From Marinomonas arctica (GTDB lineage: Bacteria > Pseudomonadota > Gammaproteobacteria > Pseudomonadales > Marinomonadaceae), in the NCBI RefSeq assembly GCF_003259225.1, contig NZ_QHJF01000010.1:62001-126000 (forward strand): a stretch of 64,000 nucleotides of DNA, written 5' to 3'. A model generated the notes under the pieces. That model did not search any database and was not told the DNA's origin. It worked only from the letters and a program-made list of their open reading frames with translations. The number at the start of each line of letters is the position of its first letter. Position 1 is the first letter of the stretch. The position numbers and the translations under genes were made by a program. This document shows, one piece after another, positions 36,918-46,903 of the stretch.

Positions 36918-38447
36918 TTATTTATGTGCCATGACTTTATTTCGTCCGGCTTCTTTCGCTAAATAGAGCTGTTTGTCGGCTCTTGAGAACAAGGATTCTG
37001 GTTCTTCGTGAGTATGTAATTCCGCCACACCTATTGATACGGAGATAGAAATGGGTTCACCTTGCATATTAAAAGGGGCCTTGGCAACCGCAAGGCGGAT
37101 GGCGTCTGCGCGTTCTATGGCTTGAGCGAGCGTGGTGTTGGGAAAGATAATAACGAACTCCTCACCACCATAACGAAATATCATATCAGCCTTGTGAAGA
37201 ACACTGCGTATTTGTTTTGGTACCAGCCTAAGGACTTTGTCGCCCGCTAGATGCCCCCACGTGTCATTCACTTTTTTAAAATGGTCAATGTCACAAACGG
37301 CCAAACAAAGTGATTTTTGGGTTTTCTGTGTGACTTTGCACAAGGGCAAAATGGTGTCTTGGTAGGCCGTACGGTTCGGTAAGTCTGTTAGGGTGTCTGT
37401 CATCGCTTGGGCCAGTTTTTCTTGTAATAACGAGCGCAAGGATACCGTGTCTTTTTCCATCCGGGTGACTTTATTTTTAAGTAATGTGATGGACTGGGTG
37501 GCATGCTTTTCTTGCTCGACCATTTGGGTTTTGTATTCCGTCATGGTGTTAGAAATGGTCGATAATCTGTCATTAATAATGTTTTTCAGGCTATCAAGAT
37601 CATCGGCACTGTTGACAGCTTTAGATGTGTCGTTCACTTGTTTTTGTAGCGTTGAACTAAATCCTTCACGGCTTTCCGATAAGGATTTCTGTGAAAAGTA
37701 GCTGCTGGAAATAGATTCGTTGATGCTCGCCAGTTGCTTATTGAGTTGATTAAGGTAATTGGTCAGACTTTCTTGGTTTTTGCCAATCGCAATCATAATC
37801 AGGCTGATAACTTCGTCCAGCAAGGTCGGTAGTTGCTGTAAATTATTATTGCCGAGTAGGGCTTTTTTTAAGTCGACAACGTCTTCGTCGTAATGACTAG
37901 GCAGGGATAAATTGTTCATGAGGCCTGCCAAAGTATGGCTAATTTGCATCATGATGTCTTGATCATTTTTTTGTGAGTCGCTTGTGCTACGGTTTCGATT
38001 GAATAAGCGTTTAAAAAACGAACTGCGTGCGGGATCGACTTCAGCTTGATTGAGGGTGTTTTCTGCTAGAGTAAGAAAGCCTTTTAACAGCTGAGGCCAT
38101 TGCGAAGAAGACTGCCAATGTAAACGTATTTGCGCTTCGAGTTGCTTCTTTTCGTTTTGGGGGACGCGTTTACTTTCTTGCCTTTCAAGGAGGTTGATAA
38201 GTTCTTCTAAGGCGATTCGAATTTGTCTGGCTCGGTTTGCTAATGCCTCGTCGCTTTGAATTAATAGAGGCTCTGCATTGTTAAGAACCTCTTGTATCTC
38301 TTCAGCATTGGCGCCTTTGGTAATGGCTTGCCGTATTTGGCGTACGACGGAATCAAGTTTTGGGTCGTTTCCTTCAGCCAGCATACTGGTTCTAGAAACC
38401 GCTTTGCGTAACACTTCAATCAGTTTGTCACTGGATGATTCCGTCAT
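36918..38447 (-). CDS. Cytosolic diguanylate cyclase (GGDEF domain)
   Basis: 509 residues without a signal peptide or membrane span. The N-terminal 330 residues are predicted helical and coiled coil, with many Gln, Asn, Ser and Leu. The GGDEF domain (about 340-509) has an active-type GGEEF at 427-431 and the substrate-binding DTLTDLPNRTAYQD. It should make cyclic-di-GMP from GTP. The inhibitory I-site RxxD five residues before GGEEF is HKAD here, so product inhibition by that route is unlikely. It starts 16 bases after dsbA and is probably co-transcribed with it. The signal sensed is unknown. Confidence 0.88.
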   Translation of the reverse strand: MTESSSDKLIEVLRKAVSRTSMLAEGNDPKLDSVVRQIRQAITKGANAEEIQEVLNNAEPLLIQSDEALANRARQIRIALEELINLLERQESKRVPQNEKKQLEAQIRLHWQSSSQWPQLLKGFLTLAENTLNQAEVDPARSSFFKRLFNRNRSTSDSQKNDQDIMMQISHTLAGLMNNLSLPSHYDEDVVDLKKALLGNNNLQQLPTLLDEVISLIMIAIGKNQESLTNYLNQLNKQLASINESISSSYFSQKSLSESREGFSSTLQKQVNDTSKAVNSADDLDSLKNIINDRLSTISNTMTEYKTQMVEQEKHATQSITLLKNKVTRMEKDTVSLRSLLQEKLAQAMTDTLTDLPNRTAYQDTILPLCKVTQKTQKSLCLAVCDIDHFKKVNDTWGHLAGDKVLRLVPKQIRSVLHKADMIFRYGGEEFVIIFPNTTLAQAIERADAIRLAVAKAPFNMQGEPISISVSIGVAELHTHEEPESLFSRADKQLYLAKEAGRNKVMAHK

Positions 38448-38463
38448 ATTGCCTTATGTCCTA

Positions 38464-39084
38464 CTATTTTTGACGTTCTTGCTCGATTAAGAAGTCAACC
38501 ACTTTAAAAATGTTTTCATTGCCATTGGCGCTTTCTGCACTGACTAAATACTTACCATTGACAATAATGCCTGGAACGCCACGTGCGCCGTAGGCACGTA
38601 TTTTTGCATCGGCTTGGCTTAGGCGACTGTTGACGGCAAAAGAGTCATACTGTTTACGGAAGTCATCTTCGTTAACACCGTAGTCGGCAAAAAAGCGTGC
38701 CAACGCGTCTTCTGAGTTTAGATTACGGCGCTCAACATGGATAGCATTAAACAGGTCCGCACGAATTTTATCTTCCATACCAAGGAGATCAGCGACATAA
38801 AAGGCTTTTGCGTGTGCTAACCAGCCACGTCCAAAGACAGCAGGCAAGTATTTGAAGTCAACATCGCTTGGCAAGTCTTTTTTCCATGCTTGCACAAGAG
38901 GCTCTAGGCTGTAGCAGTGTGGGCAGCCATACCAAAAGATTTCGGTGACTTCGATTTTATTTGGATCACTGGTTCTCACAGGGGTTTTGATGGTTGTATA
39001 ACCATTACCATCACTGTATTCCGCAGCTGATGCAGAGAGAGGAATCAGTAAAGAAAAGATCAGTGCTGACAAAAACTTTATCAT
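38464..39084 (-). CDS. dsbA: Thiol:disulphide interchange protein DsbA
   Basis: 206 residues. A signal peptide ends at ASA near residue 20. The thioredoxin-fold active site is CPHC in FWYGCPHCYSLEP, with the cis-Pro loop GARGVPGIIVNGKY. It introduces disulphides into periplasmic proteins. GGAG precedes the ATG. Promoter region shared with divergent engB (236 bp, no ORF seen). Confidence 0.95.
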   Translation of the reverse strand: MIKFLSALIFSLLIPLSASAAEYSDGNGYTTIKTPVRTSDPNKIEVTEIFWYGCPHCYSLEPLVQAWKKDLPSDVDFKYLPAVFGRGWLAHAKAFYVADLLGMEDKIRADLFNAIHVERRNLNSEDALARFFADYGVNEDDFRKQYDSFAVNSRLSQADAKIRAYGARGVPGIIVNGKYLVSAESANGNENIFKVVDFLIEQERQK

Positions 39085-39320
39085 GGAGTGCTCCTAGTTA
39101 TATCTATTTATAAGGTATTCATACATGATGCACAGAATTTCAGCAGAATACGATTCTATCAGGGCTCTAGCGCGCTGATTTTCCAGTAAGTTTACATGAA
39201 ATTTACACACGTCTCCTTTTGCTTTGAACAACATGGCATATCATCGTGTTTGCTGGCATTATATACAGCAAATGAAATAAACCTAAATGCCAATTCGAAT
39301 CTACTGATGAATATCAACTT

Positions 39321-39965
39321 ATGACCCCTTTTGACTCTACTTTCCAATCCGCACATTTTATTAAAAGTGCTGAAAAACTTTCTCAATGTCCTTTAGACCA
39401 AGGTGTCGAAGTGGCATTCGCAGGACGCTCGAATGCGGGGAAATCTACCGCCTTAAATACCTTAACGAATCAACGTAAGTTGGCGCGTACGTCTAAGACG
39501 CCCGGTCGAACACAGTTGATTAACTGTTTTGGGCTTAATGTTGATGATCGTCGTCTTATTGACCTTCCTGGTTATGGTTTTGCGAAAGTGCCGATAGCCA
39601 TGAAAAAAGTATGGCAAGCGCACATGCAAGACTACTTGATGAATCGTCGTTCATTAGCGGGCGTGGTATTGGTGATGGATATTCGTCATCCACTGAAAGA
39701 GTTTGATGAAATGATGCTCGACTGGGCGAAATCTAACCGCATGAAAGTGCATGTGTTATTAACTAAGTCTGATAAGTTAAAACGTGGGCCAGCTAAATCG
39801 ACCATGTTGGCTGTACAGCGTGTGATTAAAACATTGGGCGTTGATGGTTCAGTACAGACTTTTTCTTCTTTAAGTGGTGATGGTGTCGATGAGTTGCGCA
39901 CGAAACTGGCAGAATGGTTAGTGCTTGATAATCTTGAAGATATTCCAGTATCACCAAACGCTTAA
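39321..39965 (+). CDS. engB: Ribosome biogenesis GTPase EngB/YsxC (YihA)
   Basis: 214 residues. G1 [13 protein letters not shown]2 [10 protein letters not shown]3 [12 protein letters not shown]4 [10 protein letters not shown] and G5 SSLSGDG all fit. It is an essential GTPase for 50S subunit assembly. Convergent with gshA; the gap carries a long palindrome. Confidence 0.96.
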   Translation: MTPFDSTFQSAHFIKSAEKLSQCPLDQGVEVAFAGRSNAGKSTALNTLTNQRKLARTSKTPGRTQLINCFGLNVDDRRLIDLPGYGFAKVPIAMKKVWQAHMQDYLMNRRSLAGVVLVMDIRHPLKEFDEMMLDWAKSNRMKVHVLLTKSDKLKRGPAKSTMLAVQRVIKTLGVDGSVQTFSSLSGDGVDELRTKLAEWLVLDNLEDIPVSPNA

Positions 39966-39980
39966 TAAAACAAAAATGTT

Positions 39981-40028
39981 GGCCTAAATGCCGACCTACA
40001 CAAAATTATGTAGGTCGGCATTGAGGCC
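39981..40028. repeat. REP-like palindrome / bidirectional terminator between engB and gshA
   Basis: A 13-bp perfect inner stem (ATGCCGACCTACA at 39988-40000 and its complement at 40009-40021) with an 8-base loop. It is extended, after a 2-base mismatch, by GGCCT / AGGCC. It lies between two convergent genes and can end transcription from both sides. The core TGCCGACCTACA looks like an interspersed palindromic repeat rather than an ordinary terminator. Confidence 0.75.
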
Positions 40029-40091
40029 GTCAAAAACGGGTAACGCCAAACCAAATTCCTCGACGCGCTAAAGCCACGATCTACAATACAC

Positions 40092-41684
40092 TCATTGTGG
40101 TGTTAAATACGCCGCTAGGAAAGTATCAAAGTCCACTTCATCCGCGGCTTCAATGGCTGCTTGGTCTTGTAAAGAGCGTTCTGCTTTGTCCATAAACTCA
40201 CGAGTCAGTTCCTGTGTTAATGGGCAAGCCATCCATTGAGCTTGTTGTTCTTTTGACAACGCCAACATGGCACTTTGATAGCCTTGTTGTGCTTTGCAAC
40301 GCGCTAACAATTGCGCAGAAGGCAGTTGGGTTTCGTCAGCCAGTTTCTCTTTTTGGATCGCTACTGCTTGCTGATAGGCTGCATTGCCTGTTTTTGCCGA
40401 CAAGAAATCCGCAACTTGGGTCAACTCATCAAGCATCTGCTCGGCTTTGTGACGCAATTTAATCGGGCCTTGGCCAAAATCAAAGTCCATCTCTAAGTCA
40501 CGACCATGGGAAGCAATTTCTTGCTGCATTTTACGCAGTTGTTTGCATTCTTCACTGCCAAGATGCTCGTCGCCACGCAACATGCAGTAGAGCAAAAACA
40601 CATCAATAAAATACAAGGTAGACGATTGCATACCGATAGAAGAACTTGGATCTAAGTCCATAATGCGCACTTCAATGTATTCAACCCCTCTTGCATGCAA
40701 GGCGGCGCTTGGGTGTTCGCCAGGTTGCGTAACACGTTTTGGACGAATATCACTGTAATATTCGTTTTCAATTTGCAACAGATTGCTATTAAGCTGACGA
40801 TATTGCCCGTCCACTTTTACGCCGATGTCTTGGTAACGTTGATACGGTGTGCGTAACGCATTTTTGATCGTACTGATATAGGTATCGACTTCGTTATAAC
40901 AGACGTACAGATCGGCTTGGGCTTTGTTTTGATAGCCAAGATCGCTCATACGAAGTGACGTTGCCTTCGGACCAAACCACGTGTGCTTTTCAAGCGATGT
41001 TAAACTGTCTGGCTTTTTGGGTAAAAAACTGTCGTCGATGGCCGGAGAGGCCCCGAATAATAATGAAAGCATCCAAGAGCTACGGCGGAAATTGCGAATC
41101 AAAGCGAAATAACTATCAGATTGGAAGGCTTGTTTTTCGCTGGCGGATAATGTCGTTTTGCCTTTGTGTTGTTCTAAAAATAGCCAGAAGTCTTTGTCAA
41201 AGGAAAAGTTATAGTGCATACCCGCAATGCATTGCATGATGCGGCCATAACGATTGGATAAACCTTCACGGTAAACGCGTTTTAGTTTGCCTGTGTTGGA
41301 TTCGCCATAGTAGGCAATCGGCACATCATCATTACCAGCAAGGTAACAAGGCATACTCGCGGGCCACAAACATTCGTCTTGTTGGAATAGCTCATGGTTA
41401 ACTAGATTGTGAATGTCTTCTAGCTCCTTGATGACCCCTTCCACACTTGGATGAACGCCTGTGATAAATTCCATGAGAGATTCAGAATAATCCGTGGTAA
41501 TGGAACTGTGAGTCAGTGCTGAGCCTAATGTTTTTGGGTGGGGCTTATGAGAAATGCGGCCCTCAGTGCGATCAACTCGCAACGCTTCACGTTCCACACC
41601 ACGGTGGAAGGTGAGTGCTGATGTTGTCGCGGCTTGTTGGCAGTGGACTGCCAACGCTTGCAAAGCATCGGATAAGGTGGTCAA
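40092..41684 (-). CDS. gshA: Glutamate-cysteine ligase (type 1)
   Basis: 530 residues, first enzyme of glutathione synthesis, joining glutamate and cysteine with ATP. Typical features: FHRGVEREALRVD near the start, TDYSESLMEFITG, MQCIAGMHYNFSF, YEVRIMDLDP-like VEYIEVRIMDLDPSS, and LEMDFDFGQGPI. Length fits the gammaproteobacterial form. Confidence 0.96.
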   Translation of the reverse strand: MTTLSDALQALAVHCQQAATTSALTFHRGVEREALRVDRTEGRISHKPHPKTLGSALTHSSITTDYSESLMEFITGVHPSVEGVIKELEDIHNLVNHELFQQDECLWPASMPCYLAGNDDVPIAYYGESNTGKLKRVYREGLSNRYGRIMQCIAGMHYNFSFDKDFWLFLEQHKGKTTLSASEKQAFQSDSYFALIRNFRRSSWMLSLLFGASPAIDDSFLPKKPDSLTSLEKHTWFGPKATSLRMSDLGYQNKAQADLYVCYNEVDTYISTIKNALRTPYQRYQDIGVKVDGQYRQLNSNLLQIENEYYSDIRPKRVTQPGEHPSAALHARGVEYIEVRIMDLDPSSSIGMQSSTLYFIDVFLLYCMLRGDEHLGSEECKQLRKMQQEIASHGRDLEMDFDFGQGPIKLRHKAEQMLDELTQVADFLSAKTGNAAYQQAVAIQKEKLADETQLPSAQLLARCKAQQGYQSAMLALSKEQQAQWMACPLTQELTREFMDKAERSLQDQAAIEAADEVDFDTFLAAYLTPQ

Positions 41685-41846
41685 GAAGTCTTCCTTCTAT
41701 TGAATAAGGCCAAATTTAATTTGCAAGGATTGTACTCGGCAGAGCTTATTCGCAGCAAGCAAGAGATACTCTGTGCGCATTAATTACAGAATTCATGGCC
41801 TGTGTTTCTCTTAAGTGTGTTCTAGATCCCTTTGGCGAAGGATAAA

Positions 41847-43193
41847 TCAGGTCTGAAATTCATAAACGTGACCTAAATCCAATATTTTGGTGAGTTCATC
41901 CAACGCGGTACGGCTTTCTATTAGCAGTTGAGGGTCCGCCAAATCCTGTTCGTGCAGTTCGTCTCGATAGTGTTTATCTACCCAGATATTTAAACGTTCA
42001 AACAATGTGTTGTTCATGATAGTGGATGGATTAATCGCCGCTTGCTCAGTTTGCGTTAAAGCAACGCGAAGTCGAAGGCAAGCTGGACCACCGCCGTTGC
42101 TCATGCTTTGTTTGAGGTCGAAAACTTTGATTTCATTAATCGGTGATTGGCCTGCAACTAGGCTGTTTAAATACGCCCAAACGGCCGGATTATTTTCACA
42201 TTCACCGGGTACCACCAGCACCATATCGTCATCGCCACGGCTGAGTAGTTGGCTATTAAATAGATAAGACTGAATGCAGTCTTGAACGGACACAGCATGG
42301 CTTGGTACTTCAATCAGGTGCAATTGCGATGCCCTATCGCCCCACGCCTTGAGTAAGTCTTGTTTCATTTTGGTCGTGTCTAAGAACGCTTCTTGGTGGT
42401 AAAAGTGTGCGTTGCGATTGCCAACCGCGATCACGTCATTGTGAAACACGCCAGCGTCAATAACGTCGGGATTTTGCTGAGCATAAACCACTTGATTCGC
42501 CGATAAGCCGTGACGACGAGCAACCGCTTGCGACGCTTCTAACGTATGGCGCGCAGGGAATTTAGCTGGTTTGGCCGCGTTGTTATTAAAGGCTTCCATA
42601 CCATAGACAAAGAATTCAATGCCTTGCTCGCCATACCCATGACAAAAACGCGTATGGTTGGCCGCCCCTTCATCGCCAAAATGATCAACACTGGGTAAAG
42701 CGGGGTGATGGGCGAAGTATTGCTCGTCTCTAAACGTTGCTCGTAAAATTGCGCCAGTGGTTTCGTGCTCGATGGAGCGGTGGAATTTATTCACTAAATT
42801 TGCCGGTGTAAAATGCACACGTCGGTCACTGGTGTCGCCACTTGGTGAGACGGTTGCAGCATTGGCGGTCCACATACAGGACGCAGAACTAACCGCAGCA
42901 AGCAGCTTGGGTGCGTGTTTGGCAGCTTGTTCTAATATATTGGCATCACTGCCAGAAAAACCCAAACGACGTAACGTTGGAATGTGTGGACGTTCGTGGG
43001 GCGCGAGCACGCCTTGCACAAACCCCATATCCGCTAGGGCTTTCATCTTGACTAGGCCTTGCTTGGCGGCGGCTTTTGGGTTGGATGGGCGTGCGGAGTT
43101 ATTCAACGACGCGACGTTACCAAAAGATAGGCCGCTGTAGTTGTGGGTTGGGCCCACTAAACCGTCAAAATTGGCTTCTGTCGCAGTGTTCAT
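41847..43193 (-). CDS. astB: N-succinylarginine dihydrolase
   Basis: 448 residues, second step of the arginine succinyltransferase pathway: it turns N2-succinylarginine into N2-succinylornithine, CO2 and two ammonia. Family signatures: [21 protein letters not shown] (two parts), [38 protein letters not shown] and the catalytic Cys region [10 protein letters not shown]. Last of aruF-aruG-astD-astB. Confidence 0.96.
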   Translation of the reverse strand: MNTATEANFDGLVGPTHNYSGLSFGNVASLNNSARPSNPKAAAKQGLVKMKALADMGFVQGVLAPHERPHIPTLRRLGFSGSDANILEQAAKHAPKLLAAVSSASCMWTANAATVSPSGDTSDRRVHFTPANLVNKFHRSIEHETTGAILRATFRDEQYFAHHPALPSVDHFGDEGAANHTRFCHGYGEQGIEFFVYGMEAFNNNAAKPAKFPARHTLEASQAVARRHGLSANQVVYAQQNPDVIDAGVFHNDVIAVGNRNAHFYHQEAFLDTTKMKQDLLKAWGDRASQLHLIEVPSHAVSVQDCIQSYLFNSQLLSRGDDDMVLVVPGECENNPAVWAYLNSLVAGQSPINEIKVFDLKQSMSNGGGPACLRLRVALTQTEQAAINPSTIMNNTLFERLNIWVDKHYRDELHEQDLADPQLLIESRTALDELTKILDLGHVYEFQT

Positions 43194-43211
43194 AATGGCC
43201 TCTTGTTATGC

Positions 43212-43242
43212 CTGAATTTAAGTTGCATCTGAATTTAAGTTG
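43212..43242. repeat. 14-bp direct repeat CTGAATTTAAGTTG between astD and astB
   Basis: CTGAATTTAAGTTG occurs at 43212-43225 and 43229-43242, three bases apart (period 17), inside the 72-bp astD-astB gap. It could be a slippage duplication or a regulatory or RNA element. Confidence 0.8.
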
Positions 43243-43265
43243 TCTATTTTGTTCTAGATAGAGCT

Positions 43266-44738
43266 CTAAAGCGTGATACCGTGTCCCAGTTTTTCTGGCA
43301 TGGTTAAGCTGTCGGCTTCGATGCTGGCAACGGGGTAGGCGCAATAATCGGCGGCATAGTAAGCGCTGGCTCTGTGGTTGCCGCTGGCGCCTGTACCACC
43401 AAATGGTGCATTACTTGATGCGCCTGTCGTTTGGCGGTTCCAGTTGATAATGCCTGCTCGGCTATGCTGCAAGAACCATTCGTATTCGGTCGCATCGTCG
43501 GACAAAATACCGGCCGATAAGCCAAATTTTGTGTTATTAGCGATGCTCATGGCTTGATCCAGCGAGTCATAGCGAATCACAGTCAGCAATGGTCCGAAAT
43601 ATTCTTGATCTGGAAGCGCGTCTAGCATGTCGGTGGCATCGATAATGCCTGGTGTAACAAAGCCCGTTTGGCGATCGCCGCGGGTCATTTCTAGAATTGG
43701 AGAGGCGCCTAATTTGATCAGTTTTTGGTAGGCTTGCAGTAAACCGTCCGCGGCTTGTGCGGATACTACAGGGCCCATAAAAGGCTGTTCGTCAGCGTCA
43801 AAGCGATCAATTTTTAGCGCTTTGGTTGCCGTTACTAAAGCGTGCAAAATGGCATCGCCTAGCTTGCCTTTAGGCAATAATAAACGACGTGCGCAAGTGC
43901 AGCGTTGTCCCGCAGAAATAAACGCCGATTGAATGATCTCATGTACCGCCGCGCGTTGATTCGCGACTTTTTCAGACACCAACAAGGGGTTATTGCCGCC
44001 CATTTCTAAGGCTAAGATTTTGCCCGGATGCCCAGCAAAGTCTTTATGTAAAATGTGACCAACTTGAGGGCTGCCGGTGAAGAATAATCCGTCGATTTCT
44101 GGGTGGTTTGCTAAGGCGACGCCCGTGTCGCGCTCCCCTTGAAGCAAATTAAGCACGCCAGCGGGTAACCCCGCTTTTTCCCATAGTTGAACAATCACAT
44201 CCGATGTCGCGGGAGCCTGTTCGCTGGGCTTAAAGACCACTGTATTGCCTGCAATCAGCGCTGGGACGATATGGCCGTTTGGCAAATGCCCCGGAAAGTT
44301 ATAAGGACCAAACACCGCAACGACACCGTGTGGGCGATGGCGTAGTCGCGCTGTGGCACCCGGCATCGGCGTGGTTTTTTCCCCTGTCCGTTCGTGGTAA
44401 GCCTGTATAGAGATGGCGACTTTACCGACCATGGCGGCGGCTTCGGTACGGGTTTCCCAGATTGGTTTGCCTGTTTCTCGGCTAATTGCTGTGGCAATCT
44501 CTTCGCTGTGCTCTTTGACGAGTGTTGCAAAGGTGTCAATGATGGCTAAACGTTCTTTTAAAGGGCGATTGGCCCAAGCAGGAAAGGCAGCGCGAGCGGC
44601 TTTCATCGCCTCATCTACCTGATCTGAAGTGGCCGTGTTAGCTTGCCATACAAGACTACCATCCGCTGGGTCGATAGAGTGCAATAGCAAGCCTTCGCCT
44701 GCGACCCATTGTCCATTAATATAATGTGCTTGTTTCAT
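43266..44738 (-). CDS. astD: N-succinylglutamate 5-semialdehyde dehydrogenase
   Basis: 490 residues, aldehyde dehydrogenase oxidising succinylglutamate semialdehyde with NAD, the fourth step of the pathway. Asn147 in FGPYNFPGHLPNGH, general base Glu245 in LALEMGGNNPL and nucleophile Cys280 in SAGQRCTCARR. The HERTGEKTTPMPG stretch is typical of AstD. It lies 27 bases after aruG. Confidence 0.96.
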   Translation of the reverse strand: MKQAHYINGQWVAGEGLLLHSIDPADGSLVWQANTATSDQVDEAMKAARAAFPAWANRPLKERLAIIDTFATLVKEHSEEIATAISRETGKPIWETRTEAAAMVGKVAISIQAYHERTGEKTTPMPGATARLRHRPHGVVAVFGPYNFPGHLPNGHIVPALIAGNTVVFKPSEQAPATSDVIVQLWEKAGLPAGVLNLLQGERDTGVALANHPEIDGLFFTGSPQVGHILHKDFAGHPGKILALEMGGNNPLLVSEKVANQRAAVHEIIQSAFISAGQRCTCARRLLLPKGKLGDAILHALVTATKALKIDRFDADEQPFMGPVVSAQAADGLLQAYQKLIKLGASPILEMTRGDRQTGFVTPGIIDATDMLDALPDQEYFGPLLTVIRYDSLDQAMSIANNTKFGLSAGILSDDATEYEWFLQHSRAGIINWNRQTTGASSNAPFGGTGASGNHRASAYYAADYCAYPVASIEADSLTMPEKLGHGITL

Positions 44739-44765
44739 GGTGCTTCTCCTTTTAAAGGTGCCCGA

Positions 44766-45821
44766 TTAATGTCCTGAATAAGCTGATAGTTCGACAATGC
44801 GTACGGGTTCTTTATTGATAATGCAAAGGCTGTCTGCTTCTTCTTGAGTGAGAGTCATCGCACTCCCCGGAGGTATGGATCGCTGGATTAAAATGCAGCG
44901 GAAATCTTTTACTTTGGCATTCGACACAAGGTAGAAACAGCCTTCATTTGGTGTGTTGCAGAGTCCCTTAGGTTGGCCAATGTTGGCCAGACAAAGACGA
45001 CTATCGCGCACCGCACGGATATCTTGGACACGAGCTTCTAAACTTGGGCCACCGTCAAAAATGTCCACATAGTTTTCGTAGCGAAAGCCTTCTTGTTCTA
45101 ATAAGCGACGAGCTGGAACGGTGTTTTGGTGAACTTGTCCAAGTACGTCTCGAGCCGCCTGCGGCAGTAAGTTCACATAAACAGGATTATTGGGCATTAG
45201 CTCAGCGATAAATTGCTTGTTACCTTGGGCGGTTAATTCATCCGCTTCCTTGAAGTCAATGGAAAAAAAATGACGACCAAGGCTTTCCCAAAAAGGCGAT
45301 ACACCGTTTTCATCACTGACACCTCGCATTTCCGCGAAGACTTTTTCCGTAAAACGTTCAGGAAATTGCGCCATGAACATAAAGCGCGCTTTTGACAGTA
45401 ACTGGCCGTTTTTAGAATGGCGGTAGTTTTCTTCTAAAAATAAGGTGCAAATTTCGCTGCAGCCGGTGAAGTCGTTATTGAGTATCAGCGTCGGAATGGC
45501 ATTGTGAACGCCTAATTCTCTTGAAGCATGGGTAATGGTACCGAGGTGATAGCTGTAAAAGGGCTCGTCTAAACCAACGGTTGCCAATATGCCACAGGTG
45601 CCGACAATGTCTCCTGTGGTGCTGTCTTCTAGCACCATTAAATAGTCTTCATTGCTTGGTGATACAACATTTTCTTTGGCAAAAGAGCGTATGGCACCGT
45701 CAATTTTTTTTTGCAGTACGGCTTCGTCCGTGACCAAGGAGGTAAAACCAATGCCTGTCTTCTCCGCGAGTCGATAAAGTGACTTTAGGTCATTTTGACA
45801 GATAGGGCGTATGACCATCAT
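44766..45821 (-). CDS. aruG: Arginine/ornithine N-succinyltransferase, beta-type subunit (AruG/AstA)
   Basis: 351 residues, AstA family with GNAT fold: VIRPICQNDLKSLYRLAEKTGIGFTSL (two parts), DIVGTCGI, FYSYHLGTITHASRELGVHN and LSKARFMFMAQFPERFTEK. It transfers succinate from succinyl-CoA to arginine, the first step of the pathway. The adjacent aruF encodes a paralogue; in Pseudomonas the two form a heteromer. ATG 45821 or the next ATG at 45818 are equally possible starts. Confidence 0.92.
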   Translation of the reverse strand: MMVIRPICQNDLKSLYRLAEKTGIGFTSLVTDEAVLQKKIDGAIRSFAKENVVSPSNEDYLMVLEDSTTGDIVGTCGILATVGLDEPFYSYHLGTITHASRELGVHNAIPTLILNNDFTGCSEICTLFLEENYRHSKNGQLLSKARFMFMAQFPERFTEKVFAEMRGVSDENGVSPFWESLGRHFFSIDFKEADELTAQGNKQFIAELMPNNPVYVNLLPQAARDVLGQVHQNTVPARRLLEQEGFRYENYVDIFDGGPSLEARVQDIRAVRDSRLCLANIGQPKGLCNTPNEGCFYLVSNAKVKDFRCILIQRSIPPGSAMTLTQEEADSLCIINKEPVRIVELSAYSGH

Positions 45822-45889
45822 GATGAGTATCCTTTTTTATAATTGAGCGCTGTTGGCGGCGCAAAAATCTTTATAGATTATTATTGATA

Positions 45890-46903
45890 TTATAGAGCGA
45901 CCCATTGGATTCGGCTTCCAGAGGAGATGCCCAATTCGTCTTGAGTGGTTTTCTCCAGTGCTAATCCCGCGACTTGTGGCTCAGCGGAAGCGGCCGTGAC
46001 TCGGAAGGTGTCCAGATGTCCTGCTGAAATAAGATGCATCGGGCCCTTACTGCTTTCGGTCAGCGTTAACGCTTTGCCCATTTTTTGCTGGGCGATAGTG
46101 TGAAGGCTTTCTGTGCGGGCCTCTATGGTGGGTCCAGCATCAAAAATATCCACGTAACCACGGAATTCGAAGCCTTCGTTGAGAAGAATGTCAGCACTCT
46201 GACTGGACTCTTCATGGACGACACCTATGACGTCTTGTGCGGCCTCAGGCAAAGTTGGCACATAAATCGGATAGCGTGGCATTAATTCAGCGATAAAGTG
46301 CTTGTTACTGACCCCAGAAAGATAGTCTGCTTTTTTAAAGTCCATGGTAAAAAAATGTTTGCCAAGCGCATCCCAAAATGCAGATTGACCTTGCTTGTCA
46401 TTTTCGCCACGCAGTTCGGCAAATAAACGTTTGGTAAAGCGTTCTGGATAGCGAGCAATGAACAGCAATCGTGCTTTGGACAACAGGGACATGGCGGTCG
46501 GGTTCTGGTGAGCTTTATCGACCACCAGTGCAATGAGTCTGCTTGTTCCACTGTAGTCATGGCATAAAAAAAGGGCCGGAATGCGATTATGAATTTGCAG
46601 CTGTGGTGAGGCATGTACGACTTCGTCGATGCGATAGCTGTAAAATGGGGTGTCAACACCCACCATGGCATCAATCCCACAACAACCGACGATGTCGCCC
46701 TTAATGGTATTCACCAACACAAACAAGTAGGATTCGTTTCCTGGCTGTATCACGTCGGTTTGCAAAGAGCGGCGTGAAGAGGCAATTTTGTCGTTCAAGC
46801 GTTCTCTATTGGCTGGGAAGTTGGTGATACCAATGCCAGCTTGCTGGGCAAGGCGTTCCAAAGCTGGTAAATCAGCAAAGTCCGCTGGACGTACAAGGTA
46901 CAT
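45890..46903 (-). CDS. aruF: Arginine/ornithine N-succinyltransferase, alpha-type subunit (AruF)
   Basis: 337 residues, the second AstA-family protein in tandem: VRPADFADLPALERLAQQAGIG, DIVGCCGIDAMVG, FYSYRIDEVVHASPQLQIHN and LSKARLLFIARYPERFTKRLFAELRG (two parts). It is upstream of aruG, as in Pseudomonas aruFG, with a 68-bp gap. First gene of the cluster. AstC/AruC (aminotransferase) and AstE (desuccinylase) are not in this window. Confidence 0.92.
   Translation of the reverse strand: MYLVRPADFADLPALERLAQQAGIGITNFPANRERLNDKIASSRRSLQTDVIQPGNESYLFVLVNTIKGDIVGCCGIDAMVGVDTPFYSYRIDEVVHASPQLQIHNRIPALFLCHDYSGTSRLIALVVDKAHQNPTAMSLLSKARLLFIARYPERFTKRLFAELRGENDKQGQSAFWDALGKHFFTMDFKKADYLSGVSNKHFIAELMPRYPIYVPTLPEAAQDVIGVVHEESSQSADILLNEGFEFRGYVDIFDAGPTIEARTESLHTIAQQKMGKALTLTESSKGPMHLISAGHLDTFRVTAASAEPQVAGLALEKTTQDELGISSGSRIQWVAL

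Noticed and set aside
39981..40028. Possible integron attC site
   Set aside because: No integrase or cassette array is nearby and the core-site pattern of attC is not evident; a REP-like repeat or terminator fits better.
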